Below are positions 24,190-32,478 of a stretch of 41,407 bases of DNA, piece by piece. The stretch is from Streptomyces sp. PR69 (GTDB lineage Bacteria > Actinomycetota > Actinomycetes > Streptomycetales > Streptomycetaceae). Below the pieces are notes generated by a model. That model searched no databases. It was not told the DNA's origin and worked only from the letters and a program-made list of their open reading frames with translations. Made by a program: the position numbers and the translations under genes. The stretch lies in the NCBI RefSeq assembly GCF_026420845.1, contig NZ_JAOWCB010000042.1, forward strand, positions 1-41,407, read 5' to 3'. Each line of letters starts with the position of its first letter. Within the stretch, counting starts at the first letter, position 1.

Positions 24190-25593
24190 CTACCGCACCT
24201 CGATGAACGCCCCGGGGTCCCGCGCGGGCCGCTCCTTCGGCGGCGCGGCCGGACGTCCCACCGCCACCGCGCCCATCGGGTCCCACTCAGGCGGCAGCCC
24301 CAGCACGTCCCGTACGACGTCACGGCAGAACATCGTCGAGGACACCCACGCCGATCCGAGCCGCTCGCCGGCCAGGGCCACCAGGAAGTTCTGCACCGCC
24401 GCACCGGCGGCGACCACGAACATCTCCCGCTCCGCGGTGTCCCGGCGCGGGTCGCCGTAGTGGTGCGCCCCGTCCATGACCAGGCAGGGCACCACCAGAC
24501 AGGGCGCGTTGCGCAGCAGGTCGCCGCGCCGTACGCGCCGGGCGGCGGCTTCCTCGGACCGGCCGTCGCGCCGCAGGTCGGCGATCCAGGCGTCCCGCAT
24601 GGCGTCCAGCAGCCGCAGCCGCGCCTCGGGCGACTCCAGCAGCACGAACCGCCACGGCGTCGTGTGGTGCGGCGCGGGCGCCGTCACCGCCGCGGCGACG
24701 GCCCGCCGCACCGCGCCGGGGTCGACGGGGTCGTCGGTGAACTCGCGGACCGTGCGGCGCAGGGCGACCGCCTCGCGCACCGCCTCCGAGGTCCCCAGCC
24801 GGAACATGTCGTCGGCCGCGGCGCGCACCATCGCCCGCGCGCCCCCGGCGTCGGCGTCGGAGGCTTCTGCGGGAGAGGCGACCAGATGGGGCAGTCCCCG
24901 TACGACCGCCACCGGCAGCCCGCGGGCCTTGCCCTTGACGAGGTCTCCCGCGGCGGCGAGCTCGTCGGCCGCCGCGGTCACGGTCACGCTCAGCTCGTTG
25001 CCGTGCGCATCGGTGCTGCCGCGCAGATCGTCCAGCACCCGTACGCCCGCCGCGCCGATCGCCACATCGGTCAGTCCGTTGCGCCAGGGACGTCCGAAGG
25101 TGTCCGTGACGATCACGCCGACGTCGACGCCGAGGGCGTCGCGCAGTCCGTCGCGGATGGCGCGGGCGGAGGCGTCGGGGTCCTCGGGCAGCAGCAGCAC
25201 CGTCCCGGCGGGGGTGTTGGAGGCGTCGACGCCGGCCGCGGCCATCACCAGGCCCTGCCGGTTCTCCACGATCCGCAGCGCGCCGCGGCGCGCGACGACG
25301 CGCACCGTCTCGGCGTCTATCGCCGCCTCCCGGTCTGCGGCCTGGACGATCCGCCCCTCCGCCTTGCTCACGATCTTCGAGGTGACCAGCAGGATGTCGC
25401 CGTCCGCGAGGCCGCCGCCCGGGCCAGCGGCGTCGGCGCCTGTGCTGGCGGCGGCGTCTGGGCCCGCGGTGTCGGCGTCCTGGCCAGCGGCGGCGGTGGC
25501 GATCAGCTTGGCCAGGTCGTCGCCCTCCCGTACCTCCCCGATGCCCTCAAGGGCCCACACCCGGTACCACGGCGTCGCGCCGTCGCCGCTCAT
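24190..25593 (-). CDS. fbiB: F420-0:gamma-glutamyl ligase with C-terminal nitroreductase-like domain
   Basis: 467 residues from ATG 25593, overlapping the end of fbiA by four bases (ATGA), so co-translated. The N-terminal domain (about 1-245) is CofE: GIGEVREGDDLAKLI, DGDILLVTSKIVSKAEGR, LRIVENRQGLVMAAAGVDASN, GVIVTDTFGRPWRNGLTDVAIG. The C-terminal domain (about 270-445) is an FMN-binding nitroreductase fold (RRTVREFTDDPV, then TTPWRFVLLES, and AAGAAVQNFLVALAGERLGSAWVSS). The fused form is that of mycobacterial FbiB, which adds the glutamate tail of coenzyme F420 and reduces dehydro-F420. An Ala/Gly/Asp-rich insertion (about 38-62) is unusual, lying between two conserved N-terminal segments. 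Confidence 0.95.
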   Translation of the reverse strand: MSGDGATPWYRVWALEGIGEVREGDDLAKLIATAAAGQDADTAGPDAAASTGADAAGPGGGLADGDILLVTSKIVSKAEGRIVQAADREAAIDAETVRVVARRGALRIVENRQGLVMAAAGVDASNTPAGTVLLLPEDPDASARAIRDGLRDALGVDVGVIVTDTFGRPWRNGLTDVAIGAAGVRVLDDLRGSTDAHGNELSVTVTAAADELAAAGDLVKGKARGLPVAVVRGLPHLVASPAEASDADAGGARAMVRAAADDMFRLGTSEAVREAVALRRTVREFTDDPVDPGAVRRAVAAAVTAPAPHHTTPWRFVLLESPEARLRLLDAMRDAWIADLRRDGRSEEAAARRVRRGDLLRNAPCLVVPCLVMDGAHHYGDPRRDTAEREMFVVAAGAAVQNFLVALAGERLGSAWVSSTMFCRDVVRDVLGLPPEWDPMGAVAVGRPAAPPKERPARDPGAFIEVR

Positions 25594-26549
25594 ACGCGGG
25601 TCTCCTCGGCCAGCGCCAGTGCCTCGCGCGCCATCTGCGCGGCCGCGTCGAGGTCCGTCATCAGCAGCGGCACGGCGCGGCAGCGGATGCCCGCGGCCTC
25701 GACGTCGGCGACGGCGTCCGCGTCGGCGGTGTCGACGAGCCAGCCGTCGAGCAGCCCGGAGCCGTAGTGCGCGGCGACGGCCGCGGCCGTCGCCTCCACG
25801 CCCACGGCGGCCAGCATCTTGTCGGCCATGCCCCGCACCGGCGTGCCGCCCACGATGGGGGACAGACCGACGACCGGGACGCCCGCCTCGGCGATGGCCT
25901 CGCGGATGCCGGGCACGGCGAGGACGGTCCCGATGCTGACGACCGGGTTGGACGGCGGGAAGAGGATGACGTCGGCCGCGGAGACGGCCTCCAGCACTCC
26001 GGGTGCGGGCTTGGACTGGTCCGCGCCGACGGGCACGACGGCCTCCGCGACCACGGAGGCCCGCAGCTTCACCCAGTACTCCTGGAAGTGCACGACCTTG
26101 CGCCCACCCTCCTCGGCCTGGATGGCGACATGCGTCTCGACGCGGTCGTCGGTCATCGGCAGCAGCCGTACGCCCGGCTTCCAGCGGGCGCACAGCGCCT
26201 CGGTGACCGCGCTGAGCGGATAGCCCGCGCCGATCATCTGCGTACGGACGATATGGGTGGCGAAGTCGCGGTCGCCGAGCCCGAACCAGGTCGGCTCGAC
26301 GCCGTAGGCCGCCAGTTCCTCCTTGACGTGGAAGGTCTCGTCGGCGCGCCCCCAGCCCTGCTCCTCGTTGATGCCGCCGCCGAGCGTGTACATCACCGTG
26401 TCGAGGTCGGGGCAGACCTTCAGCCCGAACAGATGGATGTCGTCACCGGTGTTGCCGATGACCGTGATGTCGGCGTCGGGGGCGGCCGCTTTGAGGCCGC
26501 GCAGGAAACGGGCGCCGCCGATGCCGCCGGCCAGAACCACAATGCGCAT
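25590..26549 (-). CDS. fbiA: 2-phospho-L-lactate/PEP transferase of F420 biosynthesis
   Basis: 319 residues from ATG 26549. The CofD signature is at the N-terminus (VVLAGGIGGARFLRGLKA, about 4-21), with NTGDDIHLFGLKVCPDLDTVMY, GLGDRDFATHIVRT and ILFPPSNPVVSIGTVLAVPGIREA. The enzyme joins the 7,8-didemethyl-8-hydroxy-5-deazariboflavin chromophore to the phospholactyl or phosphoenolpyruvyl unit of its GDP/GPP-type donor, giving F420-0 or dehydro-F420-0. It overlaps fbiB by four bases and lies 21 bases behind the cysteine dioxygenase gene, so all three are likely one message. Confidence 0.95.
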   Translation of the reverse strand: MRIVVLAGGIGGARFLRGLKAAAPDADITVIGNTGDDIHLFGLKVCPDLDTVMYTLGGGINEEQGWGRADETFHVKEELAAYGVEPTWFGLGDRDFATHIVRTQMIGAGYPLSAVTEALCARWKPGVRLLPMTDDRVETHVAIQAEEGGRKVVHFQEYWVKLRASVVAEAVVPVGADQSKPAPGVLEAVSAADVILFPPSNPVVSIGTVLAVPGIREAIAEAGVPVVGLSPIVGGTPVRGMADKMLAAVGVEATAAAVAAHYGSGLLDGWLVDTADADAVADVEAAGIRCRAVPLLMTDLDAAAQMAREALALAEETRV

Positions 26550-26570
26550 GCAGTGCAGTCTGTCAGGCCG

Positions 26571-27161
26571 TCAGGCGCGTACGACATCCTGTCCGGGGGC
26601 GGCCGGGGCGGCGGCGCACTGTGCGGCGTGAGCGAGGTGCGCGGCGTCGGCGTCGGAATCGGCGTCGTGCATCGGCATCTCGGTCAGCCCGGGGAAGTAG
26701 ACGTGCAGGCTGACCGCGCCGTCGAGCGAGTCGTTGACGACCTCGTGCGCATAGCCGGGGGCGAACACGCGCTGTGATCCGGCGGCGAGGGTGCGGGCCG
26801 TCGTGCGGGACCGTTCGGTCAGCTCGCCCTGGAGGACGGTCAGCACGCCGGAGGACGGGCCGTGGTCGTGCAGTCCGCTGCCCTGCCCGGGCACCCAGGA
26901 CAGCAGCCACACCTCGTAGCCGGGGCCGGTGCGCAGCCGGTGGTACCAGCGGGAGGCGGCGTCGTACCGGACGAGGGGGGCCCACTGGGCGCGGTCGGCG
27001 GCGATGGCGCGGGCGAGGCCGGCGAATTCGGCGACGGTGGCGGGGTGCTCGCGGGCGGGCTGGAGCAGGTGCTGTACGGCGAGGATGTCACCGGCGATCG
27101 TCAGGTCGCTCTCGACGACGGTCGGGCCGCCGGGGTGGGCGCTGGTGCTGTTGCTGTTCAT
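26571..27161 (-). CDS. Cysteine dioxygenase family protein
   Basis: 196 residues from ATG 27161. The cupin core has the iron ligands His98 and His100 (GLHDHGPSSGVLTVLQGEL) and His139 (APGYAHEVVND). VWLLSWVPGQGSG before and VSLHVYFPGL after complete the barrel. Family enzymes oxidise cysteine to cysteine sulfinate with O2, and some use 3-mercaptopropionate instead. It is the first gene of a three-gene minus-strand set with fbiA and fbiB, only 21 bases before fbiA, which is an odd partnership. A candidate promoter lies 264-292 bases upstream. I found no cysteine-rich leader peptide in the upstream region. Confidence 0.88.
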   Translation of the reverse strand: MNSNSTSAHPGGPTVVESDLTIAGDILAVQHLLQPAREHPATVAEFAGLARAIAADRAQWAPLVRYDAASRWYHRLRTGPGYEVWLLSWVPGQGSGLHDHGPSSGVLTVLQGELTERSRTTARTLAAGSQRVFAPGYAHEVVNDSLDGAVSLHVYFPGLTEMPMHDADSDADAAHLAHAAQCAAAPAAPGQDVVRA

Positions 27162-27424
27162 GGGGTGCGGGGATTCCTTGGCTGGAGCGCGGTACGGGCG
27201 GTGCGCGGATACACGGCAGTCCGAGGTGACGCGGGCGGGACGGGTGGCACGGGTGGGGCCTGTGCGGTGCGCCGTGGTCCCTGCGCGGGGACGTACGGGA
27301 GAGCGGGGAGAAAGCCGGAGCGCTGGGGCGTCAACAGCTGGAACAGCAACAGCGAGCCTGGACAGCGGTGCGGAACCCACGGACGTGGGTCGCGGAGTGC
27401 GCTGAGGTCGCTGGCATGGGAACA

Positions 27425-27453
27425 AAGGTGACCGGTTGCTCTGCCAGTGTCAA
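27425..27453 (-). promoter_or_regulatory. Candidate promoter of the cysteine dioxygenase-fbiAB operon
   Basis: On the minus strand TTGACA (27453-27448) is followed after 17 bases by CACCTT (27430-27425). The -35 is a perfect housekeeping hexamer; the -10 is poor. A start here would give a 5' leader of about 255 bases before the gene. Confidence 0.4.
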
Positions 27454-27699
27454 CCCAATGCCCGATTTGGCGGCAATGTTTCACCTCATCCGGTTACCGC
27501 ATGCGGAGAAAGGTTTGTTCATTCAAGGCCCGGGAGACAGGGGTCGACATGTACGGCAGGCGCGCCCGTAAACGCGGCTGAGGCGTCGTGATCAGACTGT
27601 GATCTCGATCGCTTCGGCGGCTCGCGCCGAAACAAGATCGACCCATGGGGCGTCCTTCTCCATGCGAGAAGGGAGATGCGAGCAGGCCGTTGGCATGTG

Positions 27700-27714
27700 T
27701 CACCTTTTTGGTGA
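27700..27714. promoter_or_regulatory. Inverted repeat TCACC-TTTTT-GGTGA upstream of whiB; possible BldD site
   Basis: Five-base arms flank five T residues, about 180 bases before the whiB start. The arms resemble the TnACnC/GnGTnA half sites of BldD, which is known to control whiB directly in Streptomyces. The match is imperfect at the inner bases, so the link to BldD is inference. The same arms could form a small hairpin with a T loop. Confidence 0.4.
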
Positions 27715-27780
27715 TTTGCACACTTTCCGCATAGCCTTGGTTCCGCAGAGTGAATACCGCGCCCGATAGCAGATCCCGGC

Positions 27781-27809
27781 TTGACTGGCTCGGAGCACCG
27801 CACTTGTAA
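27781..27809 (+). promoter_or_regulatory. Candidate whiB promoter
   Basis: TTGACT (27781-27786), 17-base spacer, TTGTAA (27804-27809). The -35 is strong for Streptomyces and the -10 is fair. A start near 27816 would give a leader of about 80 bases before ATG 27896. This would be the constitutive-type promoter; the position of a sporulation-specific one is not evident. Confidence 0.5.
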
Positions 27810-27895
27810 TTTCACTCGTGTCGTTCGGCCGAGATCGATGACGGCGAACATCGACGGCAACATCACGGGGACGCGAAGACAGACGAGGGGCGCAC

Positions 27896-28159
27896 ATGAC
27901 CGAGCTGTTCCATCAACTGCTCGTCGAAGACGCGGACGAGGAACTCGGCTGGCAGGAGCGCGCCTTGTGCGCGCAGACCGACCCCGAGTCCTTCTTCCCC
28001 GAGAAGGGCGGCTCCACCCGCGAGGCCAAAAAAGTCTGCCTCGCCTGCGAAGTCCGGTCCGAATGCCTTGAATACGCCCTGGCCAACGACGAGCGGTTCG
28101 GCATCTGGGGCGGGCTCTCGGAGCGGGAGCGGCGGCGGCTGAAGAAAGCCGCCGTCTGA
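27896..28159 (+). CDS. whiB: WhiB, iron-sulfur sporulation regulator
   Basis: 87 residues from ATG 27896 with GAGGGG five bases upstream. The sequence is nearly the S. coelicolor WhiB as I remember it: LGWQERALCAQTDPESFFPE, then EAKKVCLACEVRSECLEYAL, GIWGGLSERERRRLKK. Cys25, Cys48, Cys51 and Cys57 hold a [4Fe-4S] cluster, GIWGG (69-73) is the Wbl beta-turn, and the basic C-terminus contacts DNA. WhiB works with WhiA to stop aerial hyphal growth and start sporulation septation. The mycobacterial WhiB2 gene sits in the same position beside fbiA, so this is the original locus. A strong hairpin follows 250 bases downstream. Confidence 0.97.
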   Translation: MTELFHQLLVEDADEELGWQERALCAQTDPESFFPEKGGSTREAKKVCLACEVRSECLEYALANDERFGIWGGLSERERRRLKKAAV

Positions 28160-28335
28160 GGCATTCCACCGCATTCCGCGCTGCACTGGCCATAGTTCCG
28201 CGGAAGCGGACGTAACGGCAGCCTGTCGGCAGTCGGGACCGCCCGCCGGCGGAGCGCCGCGGGGCCGGAGCCGTACGACCCCGGTCCGCACCCGGCCCCC
28301 GCGCAGACGGCCCCGCGGGCAACCGCACCGGCACG

Positions 28336-28392
28336 CACGCCGACAAGCACACCCCGGCAAGCACACCGGCACACCGGCAAGCAGAGACAAAC
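28336..28392. repeat. Degenerate direct repeat around CCGGCAAGCAC
   Basis: CCGACAAGCACA, CCGGCAAGCACA, CCGGCA and CCGGCAAGCAGA follow each other with short interruptions. The units are 6-13 bases and imperfect. Located just before the strong hairpin at 28409. Confidence 0.5.
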
Positions 28393-28408
28393 CCATATGT
28401 GAACGACG

Positions 28409-28442
28409 GTCCGCCGACTGCACCCTCCAGCAGTCGGCGGAC
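28409..28442 (+). terminator. Strong hairpin after whiB
   Basis: GTCCGCCGACTGC (28409-28421) pairs perfectly with GCAGTCGGCGGAC (28430-28442); loop ACCCTCCA. It is 250 bases past the whiB stop and 92 before the next start, so it probably ends the whiB message. No U tract follows. Confidence 0.8.
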
Positions 28443-28533
28443 CCCTGTGCCACCAGCCGTTAGTGTGGGCATCCGTCCACGACGCTCCACCGCCCCACGG
28501 GGCGACCCCGCCCGGCCGGAGGGCCCCTACCCG

Positions 28534-31500
28534 ATGTCCGCCACCACAGCCGCGTTCAACCCCCCGCAGCAGCCCGAGTTCCCGCGGCACGTCGTCACCG
28601 CTGTGCTCGTCTCCCACGACGGCGCACGCTGGCTCCCCGACGCCCTCGCCGGCCTCGTCGGCCAGGAACGTCCCGTGCAGAACGTCATCGCCGCCGACAC
28701 CGGCAGCGCCGACGACTCCGCGCAGCTCGTCGCCGACGCCATCGGCCCCGGCCGCGTCCTCCACCTCGCCCGCCGCACCGGCTTCGGCGCCGCCGTCGAC
28801 GAAGCCGTGCGCACCGCGCCCGTCCTCACCCCCGAGGACCTCCCCTACCTCAAGCGCCCCAGCGGCTGGGACCCCGTCAGCAGGACCTGGCGCGACGACA
28901 CCTACGACATGCCGGAACTCCCCCATGGCGAACCCGTCCAGTGGCTCTGGCTCCTCCACGACGACTGCGCACCCGAACCCGACGCCCTCGCCGAACTCCT
29001 GCGCGTCGCCGACAACGACGCACACGCCGCCGTCATCGGCCCCAAACTCCGCGGCTGGTACGACCGCAAGCAACTCCTCGAAGCCGGCGTCTCCATCGCC
29101 AACAGCGGCCGCCGCTGGACCGGACTCGACCGCCGCGAACAGGACCAGGGCCAGCACGACCAGATCCGAAGCGTCCTGTCCGTCTCCACCGCCGGCATGC
29201 TCATCCGCCGCGACGTGTACGAACAACTCGGCGGCTTCGACCGCCGGCTGCCCCTCATGCGCGACGACGTCGACCTGTGCTGGCGCGCCCACAACGCGGG
29301 CCACAGCGTCCTCATCGCCCCAGACGCCGTCCTCCGCCACGCCGAAGCGGCCTCCCGCGAACGCCGCACCGTCGACTGCGCCGGACGCTCGGCCACCAGC
29401 CCCCACCACATCGACAAAGCCGGGGCCGTCTACACCCTCCTCGCCAACACCCGCGGCATCGCCCTGCCCTGGGTGTTCGCCCGCATCGTCCTCGGCACCC
29501 TGCTGCGCACCCTCTTCTACCTCGTCGGCAAGGTCCCCGGACAAGCGGTCGACGAAATCAGAGGACTCCTCGGCACCCTGCTGCGACCCGAGCGAATCAT
29601 CGCCGCCCGCCGCAGACGCGCCAAGACCGGCAGAGCCGTCCCCGCCTCCGAACTCCGCCCCCTCTTCCCGCCGCCCGGCGCGACCGTCCGCGCCACCGTC
29701 GAACAGTTCGCCGGCAGCCTCGGCAGCGGCTCCGACGCCGACGCCGGCGGATCCCGCCACGGCGCCGTCGAGAGCGGACCCGGCGGCGACGACGCCGACT
29801 ACCTCGAAGTCGAACAGTTCGCCCGGCTGAAGAAGATCGCACGCAAACCCGCACCCGTCCTCTTCGCCCTGCTCCTCCTCGCATCGCTCATCGCCTGCCG
29901 CGACCTCCTCGGCGGCGGCTCCCTCGCCGGCGGCGCACTGCTGCCCGCGCCGCCCGACGTGGCCGACCTCTGGAGCCGCTACACCGACCACTGGCACCCC
30001 GTCGGCACCGGCGGCACCCAGACCGCACCCCCCTACCTCGCCGTCCTCGGCGCACTCTCCGCGCTCTTCCTCGGCTCCACCGGCCTCGCCCTCACCGTCC
30101 TGCTCGTCTGCTCGGTGCCGCTGGCCGGACTCACCGCGTACTTCGCCTCCCGACCCCTCGTCGAATCCCGGCTGCTGCGCGCCTGGGCGAGCATCGCGTA
30201 CGCCTTCCTGCCCGCCGCCACCGGCGCGCTGGCCACCGGCCGTCTCGGCACCGCCGTCCTCGCCGTCCTGCTGCCGCTCATCGCCCGCGCCGCCGTCGCC
30301 GCCCACGGACTGCGCGCCGCCCCGGCCGACCACGGCCCCGGCACACGCGGCAGCTGGCGCGCCACCTGGGCCTACGCCCTGCTGCTCACCCTCGCCATGG
30401 CCTTCACGCCCATCGTGTGGCCGCTGGCCCTGGTGCTCGGCATCGCCGTCCTCATCCTGCGCCGCCGAGACCTCACCGCCTACGGACTGCGCTTCGTCGC
30501 CGCCCTCGGCACCCCGCTCCTCGTCCTCGCCCCCTGGTCCCTCACCCTGCTGACCAACCCCTCCGCCTTCCTCGCCGAAGCCGGGCTCGACTACGCGACC
30601 GGGCCCGCCGGCACCCTCGACCTGCTCGGCATCAGCCCCGGCGGCCCCAAGACGGTCGGCGGCGTCGTCCTCATCGGCATCGTGCTCGCCGCGCTCGCCG
30701 CCCTGCTGCGCGAAGAACGCCAGTTCGCGATCCGCACCGCCTGGGCGGCGGCCCTCGCCGGACTCGTCCTCGCCGTCGTCCTCAACGGCGCCGACCGCGC
30801 GTGGGCGGGCCCCGCCACCCTCGTCTACGGCCTCGCCCTGCTCACCGCCGCCGTCCTCGGCGCGGAAGGCGGCCGCACCCGCGTCGCCGCCCAGAACTTC
30901 GGCTGGCGGCAGCCCGTCGCCGTCCTCATCGCCCTCGCCGCGGCACTCGGCCCCCTCGCCGCGGCCGCCAACTGGATGCTCAGCGGCGCCGCGGGCCCCC
31001 TCGAACGCCGCGACCCCGTGCAGGTGCCCGCCTTCGTCGCCGAAGAGAGCGGCACCCGCGACCAGCCCCGCACCCTCGTCCTCGGCGGCGACTCGCCCGG
31101 CACCGTCCCCTACACCCTCGTCCGCGGCTCCGGCGCCCGCCTCGGCGACGCCGAACTGGCCGCGAGCGGCGGCAGCGACCCACGCCTCGACGCCGTCGTC
31201 GCCGGACTCGTCGCCGGCTCCGGCGCCGACCAGACCAGCCAGCTCAGCGGATTCGCCATCCGGTACGTCCTGGTGCGCGACGGGGCGCCCCGCCAGACCG
31301 CCCGCGTCCTTGACGCCACCCCCGGCCTCACCCGGCTCAGCCAGCTCGACGGCAGCGCCCTGTGGCGCGTCGACCGGCAGGTCGCCCGCGCCGTCATCGT
31401 CGCCGGCGAGGAGGACCCGCTGCCCGTCGCCTCCGACCCCGTCGAGGCCCGCGCCGACATCCCCGACGGACCGGGGGGCCGCATCCTGCGTATCGCGGAC

Positions 31501-32478
31501 CACGCGGCGGACGGCTGGCAGGCCACCCTCGACGGAAAGCCGCTGGAGAAGACCGTCGTCGACGGCTGGGCCCAGGGCTTTGAACTCCCCGCCGAAGGCG
31601 GCCGCCTCCATCTGACCTACGCCGACCCGGTCACCCACACGGCATGGATCTGGACCCAGGGCGCGCTCGCGCTGCTGCTGCTGATCCTCGCCCTGCCCGG
31701 GAGGCGCCGGGAGATCGACGACGACCTCCCGGACGAGGAGGAGCTCACGGCCCTGGCCGCGCCGCAGCCCGCCGACGGCGAGGGGCGGCGCGCGCGGCGA
31801 CTGCGTGCCACGGCCGCGGTTTCCGCTGCGGCAGGGGCGGCAGGCGTTCCGGCGGACGACGGGACCGCAGACCACGCCGCCGCCGCGCCGCGCGTACCGC
31901 GGCAGCACTCCGATGAACCCGACCCGTACAGGTCGGCGCCCGAGCAGCAGCGCGGCGCATGGGAGACCGCGGACGCCGGTCCGGACGCCGATCCGGCGTA
32001 CAGCGGGGCGCCGCAGGGCGACCAGCCGCACCGCGGCGGGCAGTTCGGCGAGCAGCAGTACGACGGCCAGTACGGCGAGCAGCAGTACGACGGCCAGTAC
32101 GGCGAGCAGCAGTACGGCGACCCGTACGCGGCCGCGCAGCCGCTCCGCGACACGGGCCAGTACGGCTCCGAGGCGTACGGCTCGACCGCGTACGACTCCG
32201 GCGCGTACGGCTCCGAGGCGTCCGAGACGTCCGAGGCGCACGCCCAGCAGCAGTACCAGGCCGACCCGTACCAGCAGCAGCCGGACCCCTACGGGCAGTA
32301 CCCGCACGAGCCCTATGCCCAGGACCAGTACGGACAGGACCAGTACGGGCAGCAGGACCAGTTCCAGCAGGGCCAGTACGACCCCTACTCCTACGGGCAG
32401 CCGCACCAGCACCCCGACGACACCCACGGCCAGGGGCAGTGGCCCACCGGCAACACACCGCGAGGCGAGTCAGAGTGA
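28534..32478 (+). CDS. Large family 2 glycosyltransferase with polytopic membrane region and Gln/Tyr-rich C-terminal tail
   Basis: 1314 residues from ATG 28534 with GGAGG 11 bases upstream. Residues about 18-300 are a GT-A domain: VTAVLVSHDGARWLPDAL, IAADTGSADDSAQL, WLLHDDCAPEPDAL (metal motif DDC 143-145) and MRDDVDLCWRAHNAGH. Residues about 435-860 contain ten or more membrane segments, and an extracellular Gly/Asp-rich region (about 865-1030) ends with a last helix (TQGALALLLLILALPG). The cytoplasmic end (about 1090-1314) is almost wholly Gln, Tyr, Gly and Asp, with a 27-base repeat. The fusion resembles mycobacterial-type membrane glycosyltransferases using polyprenyl-linked sugars. It overlaps the DUF5719 gene by four bases, suggesting a shared envelope function. 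Confidence 0.88.
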   Translation: MSATTAAFNPPQQPEFPRHVVTAVLVSHDGARWLPDALAGLVGQERPVQNVIAADTGSADDSAQLVADAIGPGRVLHLARRTGFGAAVDEAVRTAPVLTPEDLPYLKRPSGWDPVSRTWRDDTYDMPELPHGEPVQWLWLLHDDCAPEPDALAELLRVADNDAHAAVIGPKLRGWYDRKQLLEAGVSIANSGRRWTGLDRREQDQGQHDQIRSVLSVSTAGMLIRRDVYEQLGGFDRRLPLMRDDVDLCWRAHNAGHSVLIAPDAVLRHAEAASRERRTVDCAGRSATSPHHIDKAGAVYTLLANTRGIALPWVFARIVLGTLLRTLFYLVGKVPGQAVDEIRGLLGTLLRPERIIAARRRRAKTGRAVPASELRPLFPPPGATVRATVEQFAGSLGSGSDADAGGSRHGAVESGPGGDDADYLEVEQFARLKKIARKPAPVLFALLLLASLIACRDLLGGGSLAGGALLPAPPDVADLWSRYTDHWHPVGTGGTQTAPPYLAVLGALSALFLGSTGLALTVLLVCSVPLAGLTAYFASRPLVESRLLRAWASIAYAFLPAATGALATGRLGTAVLAVLLPLIARAAVAAHGLRAAPADHGPGTRGSWRATWAYALLLTLAMAFTPIVWPLALVLGIAVLILRRRDLTAYGLRFVAALGTPLLVLAPWSLTLLTNPSAFLAEAGLDYATGPAGTLDLLGISPGGPKTVGGVVLIGIVLAALAALLREERQFAIRTAWAAALAGLVLAVVLNGADRAWAGPATLVYGLALLTAAVLGAEGGRTRVAAQNFGWRQPVAVLIALAAALGPLAAAANWMLSGAAGPLERRDPVQVPAFVAEESGTRDQPRTLVLGGDSPGTVPYTLVRGSGARLGDAELAASGGSDPRLDAVVAGLVAGSGADQTSQLSGFAIRYVLVRDGAPRQTARVLDATPGLTRLSQLDGSALWRVDRQVARAVIVAGEEDPLPVASDPVEARADIPDGPGGRILRIADHAADGWQATLDGKPLEKTVVDGWAQGFELPAEGGRLHLTYADPVTHTAWIWTQGALALLLLILALPGRRREIDDDLPDEEELTALAAPQPADGEGRRARRLRATAAVSAAAGAAGVPADDGTADHAAAAPRVPRQHSDEPDPYRSAPEQQRGAWETADAGPDADPAYSGAPQGDQPHRGGQFGEQQYDGQYGEQQYDGQYGEQQYGDPYAAAQPLRDTGQYGSEAYGSTAYDSGAYGSEASETSEAHAQQQYQADPYQQQPDPYGQYPHEPYAQDQYGQDQYGQQDQFQQGQYDPYSYGQPHQHPDDTHGQGQWPTGNTPRGESE
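32041..32121 (+). repeat. 27-bp coding repeat, three copies, in glycosyltransferase tail
   Basis: Three in-frame copies (32041-32067, 32068-32094, 32095-32121) encode QFGEQQYDG, QYGEQQYDG and QYGEQQYGD. Changes are few, which suggests recent expansion. Weaker EQYG/GQYG motifs continue to about 32400. Confidence 0.9.

Larger units (their letters stand above)
27162..27895. other. 734-bp intergenic region between cysteine dioxygenase and whiB
   Basis: No gene is supported. Short open frames on both strands (for example 27368-27571 plus, 27494-27721 minus) lack ribosome sites and protein-like composition. The stretch is AT-richer than its surroundings, especially 27420-27850, as expected for a promoter-rich region. 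It holds a candidate promoter for each of the divergent genes and one clear palindrome (listed separately). Two whiB promoters were described in S. coelicolor, so a long control region is expected. Confidence 0.7.
28160..28533. other. 374-bp intergenic region between whiB and the large glycosyltransferase
   Basis: No gene is supported. It has a run of degenerate copies of CCGGCAAGCACA-like units (about 28336-28392), a perfect 13-base-stem hairpin at 28409-28442, and, near the right end, GGAGG (28518-28522) belonging to the next gene. Confidence 0.7.

Noticed and set aside
27162..27440. Cysteine-rich leader peptide (attenuator) before cysteine dioxygenase
   Set aside because: No short frame with consecutive Cys codons is present on the minus strand.
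27913..32427. Uninterrupted minus-strand open frame of about 1500 codons opposite whiB and the glycosyltransferase
   Set aside because: It is the antisense shadow of two clear genes in high-GC DNA. Its product is Gly/Ala/Glu/Val-rich with no motif, and it has no ribosome site.
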